A stretch of DNA of 64,000 nucleotides from Liolophura sinensis (GCF_032854445.1 NC_088305.1:31709645-31773644), one strand, 5' to 3'. Positions 38,013-50,915 are shown, counted from the first letter of the stretch. The notes: generated by a model not told the origin, from the letters alone. Made by a program: numbers and translations.

Positions 38013-38315
38013 GATATGATGAGAAATCATGTTCCACATGAGCAAGCATGATATTTGGGTAGTCCAACACTCCACACTTCACGCAGGCATGTAGTCCTAC
38101 ATTTGTTCCCGTTGTTAACCTCAGACCAATGTAACAATTAAGTTTAACTTACCATACTTTAGTTGAGTTAGTGGTCACTTAGTTAACAGTACCAATATGC
38201 CAACTCCTTTCCTGGTTCAGTCAGAAGATGTCACTCCCACAAGTCTTGTCAGGTGTCATTTAGTAATAAAATCTGTCGAAACTTACTGTCTTATTTGTTT
38301 CCTTTATGATACATT

Positions 38316-38478
38316 CATTTGTTTATTTCATTGGTGTTTTACGCCGTATTCGGGAATATTTCTGTTATACGACGGCGGCCAGCATTGTGGTGGGAGGAAA
38401 CCGGATAGTCTGGAGGAAATCCGTGACCATCTGCAGGTTGCTGGAGACCTTCCCACGCACAGGAGGACAGCATGAGCC
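38316..38478 (-). mobile_element. SINE fragment (3' two thirds)
   Basis: TTCATTGGTGTTTTACGCCG, ACGACGGCGGCCAGCATTGT, CATCTGCAGGTTGCTGGAG and ACAGCATGAGC; head absent. Confidence 0.9.
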
Positions 38479-39039
38479 GTTTCTTTTATAATAGTGTGGG
38501 GAAGATCACTCAATCTGTTTTTTTGCTGTCTGCGACGTAAACCGAAGTGCCAAGTTTAAATCTCTGCATCTTTGGTGTTTGCTCATACAGTTGAACGAGT
38601 TTTAACACTGAGACAGTACATATACAGGCTTGTCATTTCACCAATTCTCAGCTTTAAAGGTGATGGTTGACTGTCACGTGACTTGCAAATATCAGAAAAA
38701 ATTAAACTGTTCCGGCTTGATCGCAATGTCCAACAAAAGTATGCACCATTTTAAGAGAATCATGCGCAAGGTTATTTGCTACCGGTTTTCAATTACCAGT
38801 ATGCCCGATCTTTATCAGCAACTTTTCCCCATCGGTAAATTTGTCAACAGTTCTGAATTATCAACTTCAACCGAAGTTTGCGTACAGTTTCCAAACATCA
38901 GGTAAACGGACATAGCAATTAACAAAATAGTTTTCCATCTTCAGATACACTCGATCAGTTGCAATTAGTTTTGCACGAAAGGGGTACGATACACCTGGTA
39001 ATTGCCGCCAGTTTTCCAATATCACGTATACGTAGTAAC

Positions 39040-39600
39040 AACTTCCAGTCATCAAGTAAACTGGGACTTGCAAACATCTTTCCGACATCAAGTAAAACTG
39101 GGACTTGCAAACGGCTTTCCGACATCAAGTAAAACTGGGACTTGCAAACGGCTTTCCGACATCAAGTAAAACTGGGACTTGCAAACGGCTTTACGACATT
39201 AAGTAAAACTGGGACTTGCAAACGGCTTTACGACATCAAGTAAAACTGAGGCTTGCAAACGGCTTTACGACATCAAGTAAAACTGAGGCTTGCAAACGGC
39301 TTTACGACATCAAGTAAAAATGAGGCTTGCAAACGGCTTTCCGACATCAAGTAAAACTGGGACTTGCAAACATCTTTCCGACATCAAGTAAAACTGGGAC
39401 TTGCAAACGGCTTTCCGACATCAAGTAAAACTGGGACTTGCAAACGGCTTTCCGACATCAAGTAAAACTGGGACTTGCAAACGGCTTTACGATATCAAGT
39501 AAAACTGAAGCTTGCAAAAAGCTTTCTGTCCTCAAGTAAACCTGGGACTTGCATACAGCTTTCCGTCATCAAATAAAGCTGGGGCTTACAAACATATATC
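39040..39600. repeat. Minisatellite, 37-bp unit, about 14 copies
   Basis: Unit CATCAAGTAAAACTGGGACT plus TGCAAACGGCTTTCCGA. More degenerate copies extend outward on both sides (from about 38850 and to about 39790), as expected if the array is youngest in the middle. Confidence 0.95.
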
Positions 39601-39789
39601 CCTCATCAGGTATATACAGCTGATAGTTTGCCAACATTTTGCCAATTTGGTGCAAAAATGGACGAGTTTCAAACGCCAGGTCACCTGATAATTTGCCATT
39701 AGATTTTGATCATCAGGTACACCATCACAACATACTAACAAATTTGGTAAACATAACCATGTGTAAACAGCTTTCCATCTTCATGTAAA

Positions 39790-40070
39790 TCCGGGGCCTC
39801 CGTGACTCAGTTGGTTAGCGCGCTAGCGCAGCGTAATGACCCAGGAGTCTCTCACCAATGCGGTCGCTGTGAGTTCAAGTCCAGCTCATGCTGGCTTCCA
39901 CTCCGGCCGTAAGTGGGAAGGTCTTTCAGGAACCTGCGGATGGTCGTGCGTATCCCCCGGGCTCTGTCCGATTTCCTCCCACCATAATGCTGGCCGCTGT
40001 CGTATAAGTGAAATATTCTTGAGTACGGCGTAAAACACCAATCAAACAAATAAATAAACAGAGTGATGAT
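39790..40070 (+). mobile_element. SINE, full-length reference copy
   Basis: The head GGGGCCTCCGTGACTCAGTT and GGTTAGCGCGCTAGCGCAGC carries the A box (TGACTCAGTTGG). The B box is GAGTTCAAGTCC. The body has GGAACCTGCGGATGGTCG, CCCACCATAATGCTGGCCG and TTGAGTACGGCGTAAAACAC, and the tail is CAAATAAATAAATAA. This copy defines the family in this window. It is non-autonomous and would need an outside LINE. I do not assign a published family name. Confidence 0.95.
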
Positions 40071-40435
40071 AGAATCCTGCACAAAATTTTCACTGCCGCA
40101 ATATTTAATATATCATCGCCGAATGTACGCGTGGGTTAAATTTATCCAACTATGGCCTTCGTGAACAGACTCTCATTGAATGGCTTCATTTTACATCTGC
40201 ACGCGAATTTGTTATACCAGAATATTTGTTAAATGAGGCTTTCAATATGTAAAACTGAACTGATTCCTATTTGTTTGAGATTACATGCTTGTGTCTGGTG
40301 TCAGATTGCTTGGACCATGACGTGTATTAGAGGAGTCAGTTTTATTTCATCTGCGGCTGAGTTTGGCTTGTTGTCAGCAGGTTATTGTGGATCACAGACT
40401 CGTAAAAAGCACGTGGCTTATTCTCTTTATTATCT

Positions 40436-40625
40436 ACATGTACTAACGACAGGCCTAACTCAACAACAGGTGGAAAATAAGGGACAGGTATAATATACCA
40501 CGTGGTCCACACTGGTTCACCACAGGCCTAACTCAACAGGTGGAAAATAACGGACACGTGGTCCACACCGGTTCACTCCCTTTATCTACAACCTACATGT
40601 ACTAACGACAGGCCTTACTCAACAA
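40436..40625. repeat. Degenerate tandem repeat, about 3 units
   Basis: ACAGGCCTAACTCAACA, GGTGGAAAATAA and CACGTGGTCCACAC recur in order at about 60-90-bp spacing. Confidence 0.7.
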
Positions 40626-40885
40626 CACGAGGAATAACATAATAGAATTTCTCATCTTTCTTCATGGGCTAAAAATGACATTATAGATTTCCCCAAGACT
40701 GCAACGATCAGTCCAAAAATTTAGTAGCCAGCTCTGATGACGTCGTGACGATGATGTCAGAGGAAAAAATCTCCAAATGCATTGCGAAGTCATATCGCTA
40801 AAGAGAACGTGACGTGTTTTCACGTCGTGCCAGTCTCGTCAGGGCATAATACGTTCATGTGATCAGGTTCATAACCCATACTCCT

Positions 40886-40925
40886 CACAGCGCATGTGCC
40901 GCTCTTCATGTTCACTTAATATCTC
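40886..40925. mobile_element. MITE family A, single terminal remnant
   Basis: CTCCTCACAGCGCATGTGCC and GCTCTTCATGTTCACTT match the TIR of the copies at 11.0 and 25.1 kb. No partner arm is seen nearby. Confidence 0.6.
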
Positions 40926-41017
40926 TGCCGCCACTATAAAAAGACTGACCTTCGTAGCATGTCCAACTCACCACTTTTGTCCTCGCGCGGAATCAGTATT
41001 CATCAAGACGGCATGAG

Positions 41018-41066
41018 TGGTGGTGGTGGTGGTGTGTGTGTGTGTTGGGGGGGGGGGGGGGGGAGG
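41018..41066. repeat. GTG/GT microsatellite and G homopolymer
   Basis: GTGGTG repeats, then GT repeats, then a G-run of more than 15 bases, which is a likely assembly and replication trouble spot. Confidence 0.9.
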
Positions 41067-41070
41067 GAGA

Positions 41071-41272
41071 TGCAGTTACCAATGCGATCGCAGTGAGTTC
41101 AAGGCCAGCCATGTGCCGTGAGTTCATGTTCGCTCCCCCCTCCCTACACACACACTTTTCCGGTTGCAGCAACCTAGCTGCGGATAGTCGTGGGTTTCCC
41201 CCATCGATTATAAGTGAAATATTCCTGAGTGCGGCATAAACCTGCGATGAAATAAATAAATAAATAAATATT
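41071..41272 (+). mobile_element. SINE fragment
   Basis: CCAATGCGATCGCAGTGAGT, CAGCAACCTAGCTGCGG, TAAGTGAAATATTCCTGAGT and an AAATAAATAAATAAATA tail. The head has been replaced by the G-run, and part of the body is deleted. Confidence 0.85.
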
Positions 41273-42244
41273 TTCCATTAGCTATGAAGTAATGTAGCGG
41301 GCAGCAAGTACCCGAGATTTCTGATGTACAAAATATTCTCCTCAGATTACTGGATGACATTTACCAACATTGGCGGCCATGGCACTCATTTCGCTATAGA
41401 CTATAGATCTGCTATTCCGGTCCGCTACGCAGTAAAATTTCCTCCCCATAAAACAGTGCGATGATACAAGTTGACAAAATACTGAGCTAAACATGTATGC
41501 TTCACGAGGAACATATCCATTATGGCCGTTTGGGAATTGAAACTATATCAGTTCTAAAGACAGAGAGAGGGAGAGAGAGAGAGAGAGAAATTGCGCCAAC
41601 AAATCAACGGCAATGCCCAATAGCCAATCCAATGCTTCAGACAATTGATTTTCAATTGGCGGACATCACGTGAGCATTCCCTTTTCTCCGTGGGCCGTCT
41701 ACTGTTTCAGCGCCAAACCATTCCATGAATAAATTTCGTCACGCCTTGATGTAGGAGGGACCCAATTCGTCCCTGGGGTGAGGATATATGGCAAGTATAT
41801 AATTCACGATAGAATTCTGAAAACTAAGAGATACACACTCGCGTAATTGAATGTTCACTTGTATAATCAATCAGTATATACCTTCGTTCCTGACAGGCTG
41901 CTGCGTAATGCAATGATGCATGCAAGCCCATTAATTCAAAATGCCATCAAACCACCATAAATTCTACTGGTCAAAATACAAAAATCATCTGGTTAACTTC
42001 CTATTAGTATAGATAAATTTGATCAAAAGCAACCTACATATTCCAACCTTTTACAAGACAGAAGGCTAATGGCCATTGATACATTAATTACATATTGTCA
42101 GACCTTAAATCACTGTGATAATGGTATACAGTTAATTGCCATTACACCTTAAATGGGGATCTATTCCAATAAAACTAACAGCGTAGAATTCTACTATTTA
42201 ATATAACTTGCTAATAAGTACTCCAAAAATGATTGCCTGAGAAT

Positions 42245-43610
42245 CGCTTAAAATTCCATTATAGCCAAAATGAGGACGTCGCCCCGTGGTTACATTAATC
42301 TTCTTATACTTCCCAATTCTGTGTAGTCATGTACCGTTTACAATTCCATTATAGCCAAAATGAGGACGTCACCGCGTCGTTACATTAGTCTTCTTACACG
42401 TCCCAACTCTGTGTAGTCATGTACCGTTTACAATTCCATTATAGCCAAACTGAGGACGTTACCTTGTCGTTACATTACTCTTCTTACACGTCCCAATTCT
42501 GTGTAGGCATCTACCATTTGCAATTCCATAATAGCCAAACTAAGGACGTTACCTCGTCGTTATATTAATCTCCTTACACGTCCCAATTCTGTGTAGTCAT
42601 GTACCGTTTACAATTCCATTATAGCCAAACTGAGGACGTTACCTTGTCGTTACATTAATCTTCTTACACGTCCCAATTCTGTGTAGTCATCTACCATTTA
42701 CAATTCCATAATAGCCAAACTAAGGACGTTACCTCGTCGTTATATTAATCTTCTTACACGTCCCAACTCTGTGTAGTCATCTACCATTTACAATTCCATT
42801 ATAGCCAAACTGAGGACGTTACCTTGTCGTTACATTAGTCTTCTTACACGTCCCAACTCTGTGTAGTCATGTACCATTTACAATTCCATTATAGCCAAAA
42901 TGAGGGCGTCGCCCGGTCGTTACATTAGTCTTCTTACACGTCCCAATTCTGTGTAGCCTTGTACCGTTTACAATTCCATAATAGCCAAACTAAGGACGTT
43001 ACCTCGTCGTTACATTAGTCTTCTTACACGTCTCAAGTCTGTGTAGTCATGTACCGTTTACAATTCCATTATAGCCAAACTGAGGACGTTACCTTGTCGT
43101 TACATTAGTCTTCTTACACGCCCCAACTATGTGTAGTCATGTACCGTTTACAATTCCATTATAGCCAAAATGAGGGCGTCGCCCGGTCGTTACATTAGTC
43201 TTCTTACACGTCCCAACTCTGTGTAGTCATCTATCATTTACAATTCCATTATAGCCAAACTAAGAACGTTACCTCGTCGTTACATTAATCTTCTTACACG
43301 TCCCAACTATGTGTAGTCATGTACCGTTTACAATTCCATTATAGCCAAAATGAGGGCGTCGCCCGGTCGTTACATTAGTCTTCTTACACGTCCCAATTCT
43401 GTGTAGTCATGCACGGTTTACAATTCCATTATAGCCAAAATGAGGGCGTCGCCCAGTGGTTACATTAATCTTCTTACACGTCCCAATTCTGTGTAGTCAT
43501 GCGCGGTTTACAATTCCATTATAGCCAAAATGAGGGCGTCGCCCCGGCGTTACATTAGTCTTCTTACACGTCCCAATTCTGTGTAGTCATGCACGGTTTG
43601 CAATTCCAGG
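42245..43610. repeat. Satellite array, 90-bp unit, about 15 copies
   Basis: Unit CAATTCCATTATAGCCAAAA, then TGAGGACGTCGCCCCGTCGT, then TACATTAGTCTTCTTACACG, ending GTGTAGTCATGTACCGTTTA. Two main variants (CCAAAATGAGG and CCAAACTAAGG) are interspersed. It is unrelated in sequence to the other 90-bp satellite at 5.8-7.5 kb. Confidence 0.97.
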
Positions 43611-43654
43611 AACTTTTCTTCTGCTGCAGAATACTAAGAAATCTTTTTGCTTGA

Positions 43655-44147
43655 GCGTTCGGACAGTGTAATCTATGCGTAGAAACAGACGTCCGTATAC
43701 CAGCCGTCAACCAGTAAGGACGTTCAATGTCAGTTATCGCATAGCCTATTCCCAAACGGACAGTGTAATCTATGCGTAGAAACAGACGTCCGTATACCAG
43801 CCGTCAACCAGTAAGGACGTTCAATGTCAGTTATCGCATAGCCTATTCCCAAACGGACAGTGTCATCTATGCGTAGAAACAGACGTCCGTATACCAGCCG
43901 TCAACCAGTAAGGACATTCAATGTCAGTTATCGCATAGCCTATTCCCAAACGGACAGTGTAATCTATGCGTAGAAACAGACGTCCGTATACCAGCCGTCA
44001 ACCAGTAAGGACATTCAATGTCAGTTATCGCATAGCCTATTCCCAAACGGACAGTGTAATCTATGCGTAGAAACAGACGTCCGTATACCAGCCGTCAACC
44101 AGTAAGGACGTTCAATGTCAGTTATCGCATAGCCTATTCCCAAAACG
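43655..44147. repeat. Satellite array, 97-bp unit, 5 copies
   Basis: Units start GGACAGTGTAATCTATGCGT at 43661, 43758, 43855, 43952 and 44049 and are almost identical, so the array is young. It begins about 45 bp after the 90-bp array. Its reverse complement resembles 383-457. Confidence 0.95.
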
Positions 44148-44149
44148 AC

Positions 44150-46220
44150 GTTTAAGACGAACCATCAAAGAAATAAGAAAGTATATGAAGTACGAAAATA
44201 GGAAGAGAGGCAGTTACAATTTTCAATGATGTTGGGAAGACCGTAGATGCGGTAAATGACCTAAAGTTTCGCACGTGAGATACTGTCGTTTACTTTCGCA
44301 CGCTCTGAGTTGACGTCCGTTTTATTTTTCCGTATGGCATTTAGCAGCTCTGGTTGCTAATCTTCGCCACATAGGGATCAAACAACTGACAGTGAGGTGT
44401 GCAGGTCTTCCGATTAGCAGGCCTAAACCTACACCTCTATATATACTCATGAATCAAATTGAAGAAAGTGTTAAGACAGGTCTATTACAAACCTTTACAT
44501 TCCTAACACTGTCTGAAAGCATGACCACGCCAAACAAGGAATGTAAATGCACAATGCACGCTGCAGACAAGGCGATTATTTGGGTTAGGGCTACGTGAAA
44601 GTCACCGCATACCGTTATTTTGTGAACGGTAGTCTGCAGAGAGCCCTCATTATGCAACGAATATGTGTATAAATGTATTTCTCCTAAAAAACGAACTGAG
44701 AAATATCGGTCATCAGCTTCCCATGTCAGCCCACATGCCCATTTTATTTCTTTACAGTTGGAAATGTTCTCCTGTTGCAGAAGTTCCTATTCCCGCGTTT
44801 ATATCTCGGGGAAACTTCCATTAAACACAGAAAACATATTCCACGAGAGGCTTTCGAAAACTACAGATTTAACTAAACTAAAACTAAAGATTTACTTTGA
44901 CACCGTTTCGGTAGCACTGTGTGAGAGCCCGGCCTATCGGGAGACAGGACTTGTTTGTTACCACATTAGGAGTTCGCACACCACCACCACCACTGTCTTT
45001 ATAAACAAGACGTTCTATGATTTCCTGTATACAGTTTGATTTATGTGTCGCCAGCGACAGATAAGATTGTTGTTTTGCTTTTCGCCAGCAAATATCACGT
45101 GATCGTTATGGCTAAACACGTGGAAGATTCGAGTCCCTCAATTGTTATTGGCTTGTAGGCCTATCTAGATGTAGATAAAAGATAAAATTTCATCTGAGGG
45201 GACTCGATTCATGTCTACGAAATATGGACGGAAGGTGACGCGTGAGAGTAGGAGTCGCTTTGATATGTTCATCTTGTCTGCTGGTAGGACCAGTTTGCAA
45301 GTTTAACCCTTATTCTCCACACAGCTTTCTCCCAAATTCCCATTCATCTTAATATGATATTAATAATGCAATCAACCTGTTGCGAAGTGCAAGTACTGAA
45401 ATCATTATAATTAAAACTGAGGAAAACGTGAACTGCTGGTGGTAGTAGCATAGCCTAGCAGCTCAGTGAAGCATTAGCTAGTTTATTACATTCTTGAACT
45501 ATCGATAAAGCCTAGTCCACCTGATGCTCTCCCGCGGCGCTCAGTCAGCAACAACCAAAATCAACGCTGTGAATCCTGGGATACACTTTCCGAGTCCCAG
45601 GATGAAATTTTAGGCCATTTACCTTATGTTCTGGGCGACAAAGTGAAATCAGTAATCAGCATAAAGCTCAACACATACATTTCGTGAAATGACAAAATCC
45701 GCTGGAACCAAACACTACTTTAGCATCACGTTTTCATATTTACCATTTCTTTTGAAAGACTGACTGACGTAATTCAGAAGTTTTAATTAAAACAGAAAAA
45801 AACCCAAAACAGCTCCCCTTTTGCATAGACCAACATTCAGAGGCATTTTTAAAAAGTAGTTACCTTTTGGGAGAGTGGATGAGTGGAGACTGGCGATTTT
45901 ACATCTACATGGCAGATCAATTGCATTCGAGCTATACTTGATCACCACGATGTCGATTATTTTTCATACTTACATGGATAAGGCTACTAATGGTGTAGAT
46001 AAATGGAAGCGGATTCATTTATTTCTCTGTTCCGTCTTAAAATGGGAGGGTTGGAAGATTTGTGCGCTTTCTGGTGGCCTGAAGTCTTCAGATTTGTCAG
46101 GTGACTGCACGGCGTACATTACACCAACAAAATAAATATATAACCAAACATCCGCGCCCGTTTTTTGAATGGAGGAAGTAGGTGTGCTCACTATAAACTT
46201 TCGGGTGGAGGTGGCCGGTC
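44150..46220. other. Unique intergenic sequence
   Basis: No repeat family or exon recognised. The 124-codon frame at 44665-45039 shows no domain or splice context and is left uncalled. Confidence 0.45.
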
Positions 46221-46224
46221 CCCG

Positions 46225-46412
46225 CGTGTTCAAGTCCAGCTTATACTGGCTTCATCTCCGGCCGTACGTTGTAAAGTCTTGCAGCAACCTACTGATTGGT
46301 CGTGGCCATCCGCTGGACTCTACCCGGCTAGGCCTACCTCCCACCATTATGCTGCCGTCGTCTTATAGTGAACTGTTTTTTTTAGTACAGCGTTAAACAC
46401 GAATCAAATATA
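46225..46412 (+). mobile_element. SINE fragment
   Basis: GTTCAAGTCCAGCTTATACT (B box), CCGGCCGTACGTTGTAAAG, CTCCCACCATTATGCTGCCG and GTACAGCGTTAAACACGAAT, in SINE order. Confidence 0.88.
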
Positions 46413-46779
46413 TATAAATGTTGTAGAATCTACTGCTGAAGACATGGGATTCGACATACATGCAGATCTAATCACAGCCTCCATGGGCATCCCCACATCA
46501 ACGTTTTAGGTCTACCCAGCACTAATTAGCAAGGCTGAAGTAATAGGCTTTTAGCAGAAATTAGTAGCTCTGTTTATCACACATTTGACATCCTATTATC
46601 CTATTAACACGTTCAATTGAATTAATGAGGGACAGAAGTCCTACACAGCGACAGTTTGCAGGATGATCTCGCATCTATTGCGAATTAAATAGCGTTTGGT
46701 ATGGAAGCCCATTATGGTGACGAAAAAAAAACAAAAAACAATTGGGGTTCTCGAGGTTTCGACTTACCTATCTCGAAAG

Positions 46780-47065
46780 CTGGTATCGCGATCAGTAGCA
46801 AACCATGAACACACCTTGTCCATTACTGTCTACGATGTCTCCATGTGTCATCAGAGTGCGATTGACCAAACAGGAAGTAGAAATTCGACGAAACTAAATT
46901 TCGAGAAGACCTCTAAAGTTAGACTATCTTACGTCATTGTGTTGGTGTCGTGATTAGAAGCAAACTATGCACACATATCTTGCGTATTACTATATACGAT
47001 GTCTCCGTGTGTCCTCAGGGTGTGTCATTGATTCGATGTCGAAATTTGAAGAAAAAATGTCTCAA
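46780..47065. repeat. Two-copy diverged tandem duplication, about 163 bp apart
   Basis: AGTAGCAAACCATGAACACA with TACGATGTCTCCATGTGTC, and AGAAGCAAACTATGCACACA with TACGATGTCTCCGTGTGTC, occur in the same order and are followed by similar TCGAAATTTGAAG-like ends. The function is not evident. Confidence 0.7.
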
Positions 47066-47204
47066 TCTTTTTTCTTCCACCCTGACACTAATGGGCTTCC
47101 GTAGTTTGTTAACGACAAGTCTTTGGCATTTGTAAACTGTTGATTATGGGGCCTATCTACCACGGGTATTCCCCTTTTTGCTTAAAGTTTTGCTCAGGAA
47201 CTCT

Positions 47205-47400
47205 TCGATTATTAGATGGCGTGGAGGCCTATTTGTGGTGGAGGGAACCGAGTACCCGTTGTAAATAATAAGAGCGACGCCGAACGCTTACAGGGTCACC
47301 ATGGCCCAACAAATGTAGTGGCAATCCACTACTCCCTGTCGCACGCCAGGGTCTGAACCCACAACTCGTGTACCATTGGCCCAGTTGTTCGAAAGAGTAG
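47205..47400 (-). mobile_element. Third tRNA-like SINE candidate
   Basis: On the minus strand CAATGGTACACGAGTTG and the B-box-like GTGGGTTCAGACCC are followed by a body (GGAGTAGTGGATTGCCACTA). Only one copy is seen here, so the family status is uncertain. Confidence 0.4.
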
Positions 47401-48409
47401 TAGCTAATTCTGGCAAGTCCTATTTCATACTTAAAATTTTAGCCGAACTCGGCTGCCAATGCGGTTATCTATGGACAAAGATTAACAGCAGCAGGTTTAG
47501 TTCATATTTAGTATACTGGTACATAAATTTTGTTTAGAGCCCGGTGCATATGTTTAATCTGGCATGAATCTATCTTGAACCAGTTTTGAACAACCAGGCC
47601 TTGAGCCTTGAAAAAAAAAAAAGAAAAAAAAGAGGCTTCGTTTAACCACTTGGTCACGACCTGCTCCCTGTTCCTTTGTGATGGCCGAACTACATGAAAC
47701 TGCATGGCTGCAGGTGGATCATGGGGCCACACAACTTTGTTTATTTATTTTTTGTTTTGTTTTGAACAGAAAGTGCATTCTTAGTATTCAATCAACAATT
47801 CACAAAGAACAATCCAAAAGCCTGCGGTAAGACTGTAATACCAAATCCTCTATTAAAGTTTAATGACTAAACACCAACTAGAACAAGCAGAAGAAAAATT
47901 GCAAAAATCCAGACACGTTTTTTTTGGCCCCAGGAGTTCTTGGTATTTTTTTTTAATTCCCAATAAATTTGTTTGGTACAATAGGTAGTAAAAATGCAGT
48001 CATGTTATAGCCATTTATCAGCCGGACTACAATCCTACAAAAACAGTGACATGTAAACAATGCAAAGGAACCAGGCCTCGTGGATGCTTACACTTCAAAA
48101 CCCCTGAAGAATCCCGCGGTTTAAGTCCCCTTTAGTTTCTGTAGTTCTTTTTCGCTTTGATGCCGCAGAAACTTTGACTGGGTTGAACAATGCAGATATA
48201 CCAGCCTATTACAGATTAGTCTAAACTGAATCATGATTCATCTAATGAAATCACTCAGCACATATCTCCAGTCACATGATGTTCCCATACAAATCCCAGG
48301 GCGCTAACGATTAGGTGGTAACACCCGTGTCGCCAGCCCTAAAGGACACAGGAAAGGGAACTTTTAAACAGTGCTATGTATGGTCTTAAGTATCTTAATG
48401 ATGATTCCA

Positions 48410-48524
48410 ATGGTGTTTTGCGCCGTTCTCAGGAATATTTCACTTATACGACGACGGCCGGCATTATGGTGGGAGGAAACCCACGACCATCCGCAGCTTG
48501 TTGGAAGACCTTCCCACATACAGC
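48410..48524 (-). mobile_element. SINE fragment (3' half)
   Basis: AATGGTGTTTTGCGCCGTTC, CGACGACGGCCGGCATTATG and CATCCGCAGCTTGTTGGAAG; a short internal deletion removes the GGGCAGAGCCCGG segment. Confidence 0.88.
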
Positions 48525-49737
48525 CAGAATTTTGAGGCATATTTCACAATAACCCCTCTGTTTTAAGCATATTTTCTGTTAGTGATCGCAAATATCCGAA
48601 AAATGACGTCATCGATGAACATACTGGGAAGGAGGGATAAGCTTAGCACATGGCACGATTTTCTAGGCTAGACTTGCGACAGCAGTTTCCGTCTACTTCG
48701 ATCAATCACGGTGCACACTCAAGACGGATACTCCACCTCGTCACCTCAGCCCCTTGGTTCTATACCACTGCAACTGTCGAAACGTGTTACATGTATTTGA
48801 ATTGTACTCGAATTACTCACCAAAGATGCCAGAATCAAGCGTGAAGGGATGGAAGGACGAATTCTGATTAAGCGAGAATGTGTTAAGCAGGCATACAATA
48901 AAGCAATCCACAAAGTACATTAACAATAACGGGTAACAGCTGAGGCAGCACTGATGAAGTTTGTTTTGGACGAGCAGAACAAGTGGCGCGTTTTTCCAGT
49001 TCTCCTGCCATCTTACAGATAGACCCAAAGATGAATTGGTGTTCACGTTATCACCAGACAAATTCCACGTTCCACCTCCATTTCCTATCCACTTAAACTG
49101 AACAGCAATTGAACCGAGTAACTTACGGACGGAGGCCAACATGTCCGTCGAATTTCATCATATTTGAATGCAAATGTAACCACTTACCATATATACAGCA
49201 TTTTTCATAACACTTTTCGTAAATAATAACTATTAAATGTAAAACGACAGACAAATAAATGAACAAGACACAAATACCAGGTTTATCAAAGCGCACTATC
49301 ATAATCAGTATTCGTGGCACAGAAAAGCCTTCGGTCCTGTGATAAACGTGACAGGTTCAACTAAATATTCTTAAGGTAGATCACTTACCGTATCTCTTAA
49401 ATATATACGCCTCTTGGTGTTTGGGTCGGGAGTGCATGTATGTATGCAGGTATGCTTGGCGGGGGAGGGAGGACAGAGGGTAGGTGTGTGTAGCGAATTC
49501 GTATTTTTCTTTTTAATATAACATTGCTTCCTTTCGTAAAAGTACGGTCCCTGGCCCCGGAATCACGAAGCGATCTTAGACTTAAGTCAAAATTTTAATA
49601 AAATTTATGTTCCTTTCCCTTATTTTAGCTACAAAAACTTGCCCAGAGTTTACATTACCCAGCAAACTTCTGACCTTGTTACATAAGAAATAATTTTTCA
49701 AGTAATTTAAGTAACCCACGACTATTACCACTTACGA

Positions 49738-49845
49738 CCAGAGAGGAGGCCAGCATGACTTGAACACACACAGCGATCGCATTAGTGAGAGGCACCTTGG
49801 TCTTTGCGTCGTGCTAATCCCCTCACACACTGAGGTTCCCTTAAG
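49738..49845 (-). mobile_element. SINE fragment (tRNA-proximal half)
   Basis: AGGAGGCCAGCATGACTTGA, CAGCGATCGCATTAGTGAG and the degraded head around TGCGTCGTGCTAATCC. Confidence 0.75.
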
Positions 49846-50171
49846 TGATATGAAATTTTGAATTAGGATTACTTCGTGGCGTTCTAAAGCTGGTTTGTGG
49901 AGATTTGTGACGATCAAAAGTACATCCTAGACAACCGTAATACCTCAAATCTAGCGATCAGATCACCATTGCCGCACTTTTTTCTTGACCAAAGACATTT
50001 TTTTCTTGATCGTGTCATGCATATTTGTTTTAAAACAATGGCGATCTGATTTGAAGGTTTAGATGGGTTATTGCATGCAATCTATCTAAAATTCCATCTT
50101 TATATCTAGTAGCGGTATTTATTCCACTAGTTAGTCGCTAGGTGTTCATGTATCTGACGAAACAACTATCC

Positions 50172-50327
50172 TAATTCCTCAACATTTTTGCACATGGAAT
50201 AACTTTCAGTGCAATTTATGCACATTTTTAATTTTATACTGAAGAGAAAACTACATTGCAGGGCTTCGAAAAAAAAAATGTAATTTTATCAAACACCTTG
50301 CAAACATGCGAATAGGTTGAAGAATTA
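50172..50327. mobile_element. MITE family C (156 bp)
   Basis: TAATTCCTCAACATTTTTGC on the left and the inverted match GCGAATAGGTTGAAGAATTA on the right. It is colinear with, and shorter than, the 59.1-kb copy. Confidence 0.75.
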
Positions 50328-50851
50328 CAGTACACTCTGTATCCGTCTGATATTAACTGTCCAATCACATTTTGCGTCCGTATTTAGGGTAGGGAAGTGA
50401 AGTCGGCTCTTCCAATCATATGAGGACTGAAACGCCGATTTTGACTGGTACCTATGTCGGACAGCTTCAAACAAAGAATGTAACCGACGGCACTGTGATT
50501 AGAAGATTCTTCACATCACCTTAACTGAAAGTGAAAACAGATCCTTTTAAATCTCACTTCAGTGAGATGGCGTGTCATACCACCCAGACTGCAGTCAACA
50601 GAATGGAATGTGACACGGTTTTCAACGTCGCCATTTTTTCTTCTTTTCTTCATGCATTTGTGCTGTAAAAAGGTAAATCTGCACAAAGACATCGTAGTAC
50701 ACACTGAAGTTTCGTAAGTCAAGGTTCCTGATGTTGAAAGAGAATGTTTTTCAAGGATTTCCAAGGGCTTGATATCTAAAGAATATTTCATTCGTATCAC
50801 GGAAGTCGGTTTTACAGGTGCACGCAACTACCCCACCCACAAAGCCACAGT

Positions 50852-50915
50852 CAACACAGCATGAGCTGGATTCGAACATGTGACCACATTGGTCAAATGC
50901 TGGTTGTCTTACATA
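50852..50915 (-). mobile_element. SINE B-box-region fragment
   Basis: CAGCATGAGCTGGATTCGAA and GACCACATTGGTCAAATGC match the tRNA-proximal part of the SINE. Confidence 0.55.

Larger units (their letters stand above)
15425..38030 (+). other. Gene span: three-exon secreted 100-aa peptide precursor
   Basis: Joining 15505-15553, 26758-26975 and 37759-37794 gives one continuous 100-residue frame with consensus GT-AG borders, in phase 1 and then phase 0. Residues 1-21 form a signal peptide with likely cleavage after SEA. Residues 22-66 are a charged, first strongly acidic pro-region. Lys67-Arg68 is a candidate prohormone-convertase site. Residues 69-100 form a basic 32-residue peptide with Cys71 and Cys84, able to make one disulfide, ending in two Arg-Arg pairs. 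The CPRGF, three residues, NPVTAGC pattern resembles the end of a peritrophin-A (CBM14) domain, but the rest of that domain is missing. It may be a peptide hormone, defence peptide or matrix protein; function unknown. A fourth, unseen exon cannot be excluded. Confidence 0.72.
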
